From assembly GCA_043801115.1 (NCBI GenBank), contig JAZDMJ010000027.1, forward strand, positions 1 through 10,604: DNA of 10,604 bases, given 5' to 3'. The translations under genes were made by a program, and so were the position numbers. The first letter of the stretch is position 1. Each line of letters starts with the position of its first letter. Source of the stretch: CAZHUN01 sp043801115 (GTDB taxonomy: Archaea > Iainarchaeota > Iainarchaeia > Iainarchaeales > UBA10191). The notes beneath the pieces were generated by a model. It was given only the letters and a program-made list of their open reading frames with translations, did not search any database and had not been told where the DNA came from. Below are positions 6,322 through 10,604 of this stretch, one piece after another.

Positions 6322-6798
6322 ATGACGTTGCAGAGTTTGGACAAAATCGACTTCGTGATTTTGCAAAAACTCATTGCAGACGGGCGCATTTCTTTTTCCG
6401 CCATCGCCAAAGAAACCAACCTCACGGACGTTGCCATCAAAAAGCGCGTCGAGCGGTTGAAACGCCGCGGAATCGTCCAAAACATTTCCGCCCAGTTGAA
6501 TTACAAAACATTGGGATACGAAAATCCCATCTACGTGCAAATTCGGACCGAAATGGGAAAGCACAAGGACGTGTTGAAAAAAATGAGCGAAATGGACCAC
6601 GTCATTGAATTGCACCAAGTGCTCGGAGAATACAACGTTCTGGCCAAACTCATTGTTCCCGACCTGGAAAACGCGGAAGCCTTTCTTTCCCGACTTGGAA
6701 ACTTGGATGGAGTTATCGACACGAAAACAATGGTCGTATTAAACGAAGTCAAGAAAACCAACACCCTTCCCAGCCAAATTTTGCAGAAAAAGTTGTGA
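6322..6798 (+). CDS. Lrp/AsnC family transcription regulator
   Basis: These dimeric or octameric regulators bind DNA through an N-terminal winged helix and sense amino acids or other small molecules through a C-terminal RAM (ACT-like) domain. The 158-residue protein opens with the family pattern LDKIDFVILQKLIADGRISFS in interrupted form at 6-26. The HTH AIAKETNLTDVAIKKRVERL is at about 27-46, with the wing and hinge to about 62 (RGIVQNISAQLNYKTLG around 49-65). The RAM domain covers about 68-148, with alternating strands and helices (YVQIRTEM, VIELHQVLGEYNVLAKL, TKTMVVLNEVK). Length is typical. The ligand and targets cannot be read from the sequence. The start is placed by a TATA box and the family N-terminus. 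The stop overlaps the region containing the ribosome-binding site of the next small gene, suggesting an operon of two. Confidence 0.94.
   Translation: MTLQSLDKIDFVILQKLIADGRISFSAIAKETNLTDVAIKKRVERLKRRGIVQNISAQLNYKTLGYENPIYVQIRTEMGKHKDVLKKMSEMDHVIELHQVLGEYNVLAKLIVPDLENAEAFLSRLGNLDGVIDTKTMVVLNEVKKTNTLPSQILQKKL
6795..6798 (+). promoter_or_regulatory. GTGA ribosome-binding site overlapping the lrp-type stop codon
   Basis: GTGA spans the TGA stop of the regulator and lies five bases before the ATG at 6804. The same arrangement (GTGAATCA, one base, ATG) precedes the gene at 2125. The GTG could itself be a start, which would add three residues, but the Shine-Dalgarno reading is preferred. Confidence 0.5.
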
Positions 6799-6803
6799 AT
6801 CAA

Positions 6804-7079
6804 ATGGACAAGAAGAAAATTTTATATTCCAAACAGCCAAGCAGCAAAGAAGACAAGAAACCACAAAAAGCGTCTAGCTTACAAAAAGACCAATTCATTC
6901 GATTTCAAACTCCAAAAGGAACTGGCAGTGGAAAAATCATCAAGCTTGGAAAAGGTTCTGTTACGGTAAGACAAATACAATTCCACCCGCATAACGAAGG
7001 GAAATTACTCGCGCTATATCCTCAAACGATTCGCAAACCCAAAGTCGTGCGTGTCTATCATCGACACATTTTGGGCTAA
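6804..7079 (+). CDS. Small basic protein, unknown, linked to the Lrp-type gene
   Basis: The 91-residue product is not one I recognise. The first 30 residues are lysine-rich, polar and probably disordered. Residues about 31-91 alternate hydrophobic and polar positions around glycines (FIRFQTPKGTGSGKIIKLGK, then VTVRQIQFHPH), as expected for a small beta-barrel of SH3-like type. The end VVRVYHRHILG is basic and aromatic, so nucleic-acid binding is plausible but not demonstrated. It starts five bases after the regulator's stop, so it is probably co-transcribed with it. An in-frame GTG at 6795 overlaps the regulator stop by four bases and would add three residues. The coding reading is supported by tight coupling and a full-length open frame; no homology is claimed. 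Confidence 0.7.
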   Translation: MDKKKILYSKQPSSKEDKKPQKASSLQKDQFIRFQTPKGTGSGKIIKLGKGSVTVRQIQFHPHNEGKLLALYPQTIRKPKVVRVYHRHILG

Positions 7080-7099
7080 TCACTCCAAAAATAGACCAA

Positions 7100-7107
7100 T
7101 TTATAAG
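7100..7107 (+). promoter_or_regulatory. TATA box for topA
   Basis: TTTATAAG is centred 28 bases before the ATG at 7132, in the 52-base gap after the small basic protein. There is no Shine-Dalgarno sequence near the start, which fits a leaderless message. Confidence 0.65.
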
Positions 7108-7131
7108 ATTCCTGTTCTAGCTTCTCGTTGA

Positions 7132-9330
7132 ATGTCCACCATCATCATTGCGGAGAAGCAGATTGCCGGAAAACGCGTCGCCGAAATTTTAAGCAACGGA
7201 AAAATGAAAACGCGCGGAGCGCGGGATGCTCCCTATTTCGAATTCGAACAGGATGGAAAAAGCGTTGTCGTCGTTCCCTTGAAAGGGCACATTGAAGATG
7301 TTGATTTCGGAAAAGAATTCAAAAGCTGGATTGGGCCCGATTTGAGGGACTTGGTTAAAGCCGAAGTCGAGTATCAAAGCACAGAACCCTCCATTACGGA
7401 CCTGCTGAAAAAACTCGGCGAAGACGCGGACAAAATTATTGTCGCCACGGATGATGACAAGGAAGGGGAAAGCATTGGAGTCGAAGCGCTCCGCTATTTG
7501 AGGCAGGGGAATCCGAAAGCGAAAGAAGAACGCGCCAGATTCAGCGCCATCGCGCCCAAGGACTTGGAAAAAGCGTTTTCGAACTTGGAAAAAGTAAACT
7601 ATGCCCTCGCCGACTCCGCCGACGCGCGCAGGGAAGTCGACTTGATTTGGGGCGCGGTACTGACGCGCTTTTTGAGTTTGATGGCGGGCAGAAGGGGAAA
7701 AAGCTTTTTGAGCGTGGGAAGAGTGCAAACTCCGACGCTCGCGCTCATTGTTGAAAGAGAAAAAGAGCGCAAGGCGTTCAAAGCCGTTCCGTACTGGGAG
7801 CTCCGCGCCGTGTGCGAAAAGGACGCGCAAGAGTTTGAAGCCTTTCACAAGGAGGGAAAATTCTGGAAAAAGGACGACGCGGAGCGTTCTTTCGGAAAAA
7901 AAGCGGACAAGGGAACCGTCACCAAACTAACGGCCTCCCAGCGGACGCTTGCCAAGCCCGTTCCCTTCAACACGACGGAATTCTTGCGCTCTGCAACCGC
8001 TTTGGGATTCCGCGCGGGGGAAGCCATGAATATTGCTGAGTCTTTGTACATGCGCGGGCTCATTTCCTACCCGCGAACGGACAACCAAACCTATCCTGCC
8101 TCTTTGGAATTGAAGGAAGTATTGAACGAATTATTGAAGGGAAAAGAATTCGCGGGAGATATTGAGTACATTTTTTCGCTCGGACCCTTGAACCCGAGCA
8201 AGGGAAAAGAAAGCAAGGACCATCCGCCCGTTTATCCCGTCGAATACGCTTCCAAAGAGCAAGTGGGAGAGCGGAATTACAAAATCTACGAATTAGTCGT
8301 CAGGCGTTTTTTGGCCACGCTCGCCGAAGAAGCGATAACGGACAATCTTTCCGTCGACATCGACATTGCGGGAGAACCCTTTGTTGCGAAAGGGCAATTG
8401 ATCCGCAAAGCGGGATGGAAAAAAGTGTACCCGTACTCCGCGCTCTCCGAAGTCAAACTCCCTCCATTGAAAGAAGGAGACATTGTCAATGTGAAACTGC
8501 ACGAAATGCTTTCGAAAGAAACTCTTCCGCCCGCGCACTACTCGCAGAGCGCGCTCATCAAACTCATGGAAGATCTTGGATTGGGAACAAAAGCCACACG
8601 GCACGAAATGATCCAAAAACTGTACGCGCGCAACTATATTTTCGGAAACAAAGCCATCGAAGCAAATCAAATCGGGTTTGCCGTAATCGACGCGCTCAAA
8701 AAGCATTCAGAGGAAGTCACGAAGCCGAAAATGACTTCGGACCTGGAACTGGAAATGGAAGAAATTGCGGACGGAAAAAGAAGCAAGAAAGAAGTCGTGG
8801 ACGATTCCCGAAAACTGCTCGCGGGAATATTGGAAGACTTGCTCGCGCACAAGAACGAAGTCGCGGGAGAACTGCGCAACGCGTTCAGAGAAGACAGCAT
8901 ATTGTTCACGTGCCAAAAGTGCGGAACGGGAAAACTGCGCATTCTGTTTGGAAGGAGCGGAAAACGGTTTTTGGGCTGCACGAACTATCCGACGTGCCAC
9001 AATTCCTATCCTCTCGTGCAGAAGGGAAAAATCGTTCCCACGGAAAAGTTTTGCGAATTCTGCAAAGCGCCCATCGTGAAAGTGTTCGGGCGCAGGGGCG
9101 GATACGAAATGTGCCTAACGATGGGCTGCGAGAGCAAAAAAGACTGGAAAAAGCCCGCGCCCAAAAAAGTGGAAGAAACCGCGCCCGCCGCGGAAAATGA
9201 AAAGCCGAAAACAAAAAAAGTTTCCGTCAAAATCGCACTTCCTAAAAAAGAGAAAAGGCCGAAAACAAAACTTGCTCCAAAACCGAAAAAAGCAAAGGCA
9301 ACAAATAAAAAGCCTCGAGAAGCTATTTAA
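7132..9330 (+). CDS. topA: DNA topoisomerase I (type IA)
   Basis: The enzyme relaxes negative supercoils by cutting one strand through a 5'-phosphotyrosine link and passing the other. The 732-residue protein starts with the TOPRIM domain: E8 in IIIAEK, and the acidic triad D107, D109, E111 in TDDDKEGE. The catalytic tyrosine is Y313 in SYPRTDN, with R315 next to it, as in other type IA enzymes. Domains 2-4 fill residues about 160-560 (LSVGRVQTPTLALI at about 195-208; GLGTKATRHEMIQKLY near 483-498). Two C-terminal Cys4 zinc ribbons follow: C594, C597, C616, C622 and C641, C644, C661, C666. The last 60 or so residues are a Lys/Pro/Ala-rich tail, probably disordered and DNA-binding. No reverse-gyrase helicase domain is present. 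Start and TATA spacing agree. It stands alone on its own promoter. Confidence 0.97.
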   Translation: MSTIIIAEKQIAGKRVAEILSNGKMKTRGARDAPYFEFEQDGKSVVVVPLKGHIEDVDFGKEFKSWIGPDLRDLVKAEVEYQSTEPSITDLLKKLGEDADKIIVATDDDKEGESIGVEALRYLRQGNPKAKEERARFSAIAPKDLEKAFSNLEKVNYALADSADARREVDLIWGAVLTRFLSLMAGRRGKSFLSVGRVQTPTLALIVEREKERKAFKAVPYWELRAVCEKDAQEFEAFHKEGKFWKKDDAERSFGKKADKGTVTKLTASQRTLAKPVPFNTTEFLRSATALGFRAGEAMNIAESLYMRGLISYPRTDNQTYPASLELKEVLNELLKGKEFAGDIEYIFSLGPLNPSKGKESKDHPPVYPVEYASKEQVGERNYKIYELVVRRFLATLAEEAITDNLSVDIDIAGEPFVAKGQLIRKAGWKKVYPYSALSEVKLPPLKEGDIVNVKLHEMLSKETLPPAHYSQSALIKLMEDLGLGTKATRHEMIQKLYARNYIFGNKAIEANQIGFAVIDALKKHSEEVTKPKMTSDLELEMEEIADGKRSKKEVVDDSRKLLAGILEDLLAHKNEVAGELRNAFREDSILFTCQKCGTGKLRILFGRSGKRFLGCTNYPTCHNSYPLVQKGKIVPTEKFCEFCKAPIVKVFGRRGGYEMCLTMGCESKKDWKKPAPKKVEETAPAAENEKPKTKKVSVKIALPKKEKRPKTKLAPKPKKAKATNKKPREAI

Positions 9331-9332
9331 AG
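9324..9332 (+). promoter_or_regulatory. TATA box for the kinase-like gene, overlapping the topA stop codon
   Basis: TATTTAAAG contains the topA TAA stop (9328-9330) and is centred 26 bases before the ATG at 9354. The promoter of the next gene therefore uses the last codons of topA. Confidence 0.65.
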
Positions 9333-9353
9333 AAAAAAGAGCCTAATTCGAGA

Positions 9354-10094
9354 ATGAAACCCGCGAAGCCGTTACTGGTTCCCATTCCCGTCAGTTTTGG
9401 AAAGAATTTAAATGTCGACTATCGCGGAACGAAAGCGTTTTCTTCAAAAATGGACGTCGAAACCAAAAAAGTATTCAGAAACGTGTCGCCCGAACAGAGA
9501 CTGTTTGTGCTAAAGAGAATCGGAGAGAACGCCAAATTTTTCATGAAAAAAGTCACGCCGCGTTCGAGAGAAATTCGAAACTATCTGGAAAAAAACGGCA
9601 TTCGTGTCGAAAAAGAAGTTGCGATTTTGGAAAAAGGATTTTCCATTTTCAAGCGAGCGGGAATCACGCTGGGCTCCTACGAAGGGATTAAGTTCGTCAA
9701 AAGAAACCCAGAATTGCTTGACAAAATCGCGAGCGAAATCGCCAAAATGCATTCTCTTGGAGTTTCCCACAACCACTTGCACCATGGAAATATCATCTTG
9801 ACCCCGAAAGGAGAAGTCATTTTCATTGATTTTGGAAAAGCCATAAAAGCAGATTTAAATGTAAAGGGGAAGAAGCAAAAAGAAGCATTGAGAAAAAAAT
9901 TCAATCAAGAGTTGAACGTCGCAGCGACCTTTCTTTCTTTAACTTATTGGAATGCAAAAGAGTTTGGAGTCATCAATAAGTTCGTCAAAAGAAGAACCCC
10001 GCAAGAAAAGTTTGTCCAAAGCAAGGCACAATATTTCAAAGTCCAAATCGCATCCAACTATTCCGAACCGCTCAAAAAAATCATGTTCGCCTGA
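9354..10094 (+). CDS. Protein-kinase-fold protein (Bud32/RIO/ABC1-like) with altered catalytic loop
   Basis: The 246-residue protein has the core of a small kinase fold. A likely ATP-lobe lysine lies in KFFMKKV (61-67) and a helix-C glutamate in VEKEVAIL (85-92). The catalytic loop HNHLHHGNIIL runs from 139 to 149 and the metal-binding DFG is IDFGKA (158-163; D159). Bud32, RIO and ABC1-type kinases carry H-x-D-L at the catalytic loop; here the Asp position is H141, while the loop asparagine N146 and D159 are kept. The protein may thus be a pseudokinase, a nucleotide-binding regulator, or an enzyme using another base. The first 45 residues match nothing I know, and about 80 residues after the DFG are helical and basic. 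Arginine codons are mainly AGA (8 of 13). Start is supported by a TATA box 26 bases upstream. No KEOPS partner (Kae1, Pcc1, Cgi121) is in the window, so it should not be named Bud32. Confidence 0.8.
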   Translation: MKPAKPLLVPIPVSFGKNLNVDYRGTKAFSSKMDVETKKVFRNVSPEQRLFVLKRIGENAKFFMKKVTPRSREIRNYLEKNGIRVEKEVAILEKGFSIFKRAGITLGSYEGIKFVKRNPELLDKIASEIAKMHSLGVSHNHLHHGNIILTPKGEVIFIDFGKAIKADLNVKGKKQKEALRKKFNQELNVAATFLSLTYWNAKEFGVINKFVKRRTPQEKFVQSKAQYFKVQIASNYSEPLKKIMFA

Positions 10095-10098
10095 TTTT

Positions 10099-10175
10099 CC
10101 GCCCTAAAAAGAAAATTTTTGCGGGAAGTAAAGACGGGGCGGGAGAAAAAAAGTTCGGTGAGCCTATCCCGCCCC
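10099..10175. repeat. Inverted repeats downstream of the kinase-like gene
   Basis: The strongest element is a perfect 9-base GC-rich inverted repeat: GGGGCGGGA at 10136-10144 and TCCCGCCCC at 10167-10175, with a 22-base loop. Just before it CCGC (10099-10102) can pair with GCGG (10121-10124) around an A5/T5 pairing (10106-10110 with 10116-10120). The region could hold the 3' end of the kinase-like transcript, a small structured RNA, or a terminator, though no U-tract follows the GC-rich stem directly. Confidence 0.5.
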
Positions 10176-10220
10176 AATCGTTACCTAAATCCCTCCAATT
10201 GCCAACACCTTCGACTTCTA

Positions 10221-10260
10221 TATTTAAAACAATTAACTGGTTTTGGGTGTGTTTAAAAAT
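10221..10260 (+). promoter_or_regulatory. Two tandem TATA-like boxes upstream of the last gene
   Basis: TATTTAAA (10221-10228) and TTTAAAAAT (10252-10260) are about 31 bases apart. The distal one would start transcription near 10253, the proximal near 10282, inside the palindrome at 10275-10297. Both give a leader, which agrees with the Shine-Dalgarno sequence before this gene. Which is used cannot be told from the sequence. Confidence 0.5.
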
Positions 10261-10274
10261 ACATTCATTTCTGG

Positions 10275-10297
10275 AATAGTGTAACAATTGCACTATT
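10275..10297. promoter_or_regulatory. Candidate operator palindrome before the last gene
   Basis: Perfect 7-base arms AATAGTG (10275-10281) and CACTATT (10291-10297) surround a 9-base centre in which two further pairs on each side match (AA near 10283 and TT near 10288). The site lies between the proximal TATA box and the ribosome-binding site, where a bound regulator would block initiation. The downstream gene encodes a winged-helix regulator, so autoregulation is the obvious reading. In RNA the arms could also form a hairpin three bases before the Shine-Dalgarno sequence. Confidence 0.55.
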
Positions 10298-10300
10298 TAC

Positions 10301-10306
10301 GGAGGT
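10301..10306 (+). promoter_or_regulatory. Strong Shine-Dalgarno sequence
   Basis: GGAGGT lies five bases before the ATG at 10312. It is the best ribosome-binding site in the window and fixes the start. Confidence 0.8.
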
Positions 10307-10311
10307 AAATA

Positions 10312-10604
10312 ATGGCCATTCCGATGAAAGTGGACGACGAAGTCAGAGTCAAGATTTTGGGCGCGCTGCTCGAAAAAAACGTCGTAATGCCCAATTTGGA
10401 GCAAATCAAGCGCAAAACGGGGCTGCACAAGGCCACCATCAAGAGTTCTTTGGAGTTTTTGGAAAAAGAGAAAGTCATCGAAGGCTTCGGGCCCAAAGTC
10501 AACTTCCGCAAGTTCGGCTACAACTTGGAAGTCATTTCCTTCCTGCAAGTGGACATGGCCGAAAAAAAGCTCTTGGAACAGTACTTGGCCGAAATCGAAA
10601 AAGA
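10312..10604 (+). CDS. Lrp/AsnC-like winged-helix regulator (N-terminal part; continues beyond window)
   Basis: The first 97 residues are visible. Residues about 8-62 form a winged helix: a first helix VRVKILGALLEKN, the HTH NLEQIKRKTGLHKATIKSSL at about 28-47, and a wing ending VIEGFGPKVNFRKFGYN. After the hinge a strand LEVISFLQVDM and a helix EKKLLEQYLAEIE begin what looks like a RAM-type sensor domain, as in Lrp/AsnC proteins. The HTH is somewhat divergent from the gene at 6322, so this may be a distant member or a related two-domain family. It has a strong Shine-Dalgarno sequence, a leader, a palindrome and two TATA boxes upstream, unlike the leaderless genes nearby, which suggests controlled expression. 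Confidence 0.88.
   Translation, partial: MAIPMKVDDEVRVKILGALLEKNVVMPNLEQIKRKTGLHKATIKSSLEFLEKEKVIEGFGPKVNFRKFGYNLEVISFLQVDMAEKKLLEQYLAEIEK

Noticed and set aside
5851..6618. Long antisense frame (255 residues) opposite the membrane protein and Lrp genes
   Set aside because: It runs opposite two well-supported genes, has a low-complexity composition rich in Asn, Gln, Glu and Asp that mirrors hydrophobic codons, and has no recognisable motif.
8415..9200. Long second frame (261 residues) within topA
   Set aside because: It is a composition-driven shadow, Arg-rich, inside a clearly functional topoisomerase frame.
9354..10094. Naming the kinase-like gene Bud32 and linking it to the t6A methylthiotransferase
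   Set aside because: The catalytic Asp is missing, no KEOPS partner is present, and the two genes are about 4 kb apart in different transcripts.
1..10604. CRISPR array, mobile element, tRNA, rRNA or defence locus
   Set aside because: No spaced direct repeats, transposase or integrase motifs, terminal repeats, or tRNA-like cloverleaf were seen on either strand.

Overview
The window is a compact stretch of an archaeal chromosome. The evidence is the gene content: an NreA DNA-repair protein with a C-terminal PCNA-binding motif, a replication factor C small subunit, an archaeal/eukaryal-type tRNA methylthiotransferase (e-MtaB/CDKAL1 type), an archaeal-style topoisomerase IA and Lrp/AsnC regulators. 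The signals agree: TATA boxes lie 26-28 bases upstream of several start codons, so many genes look leaderless. The phylum cannot be fixed by eye. Compact spacing, short unrecognised membrane proteins and a bacterial-type threonyl-tRNA synthetase would fit a DPANN-like lineage, but that is inference.

Layout. On the left, a threonyl-tRNA synthetase runs off the window edge on the minus strand and diverges from nreA. Then come a 199-residue protein of unknown role with a sigma-70 region-4-like helix-turn-helix at its C-terminus (plus strand) and, end to end with it, the RFC small subunit (minus strand). RFC diverges from a small membrane protein whose stop overlaps the start of the methylthiotransferase gene (ATGA). 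Next are a multi-pass membrane protein, an Lrp/AsnC regulator followed by a small basic protein, and topoisomerase I. A small kinase-fold protein follows; its TATA box covers the topA stop codon. After a roughly 220-base intergenic region with inverted repeats, the window ends inside a second Lrp-like winged-helix gene with a strong Shine-Dalgarno sequence.

How the genes relate. Three act on DNA (nreA, rfcS, topA): NreA and RFC both work with PCNA, and TopA controls supercoiling. Two act in translation fidelity (thrS and the tRNA-A37 methylthiotransferase). Three are candidate regulators. There is no long operon; most genes have their own TATA box, and the only tight couplings are membrane protein-methylthiotransferase and Lrp-small basic protein.

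The window holds no recognisable mobile element, CRISPR array, tRNA or rRNA. The points most worth following are the kinase-fold protein with His at the catalytic Asp position, the sigma-region-4-like protein with an AGA/AGG-biased arginine codon set, the bacterial-type ThrRS, and the palindrome between TATA box and ribosome-binding site of the last gene. I did not find a convincing new multi-gene system.
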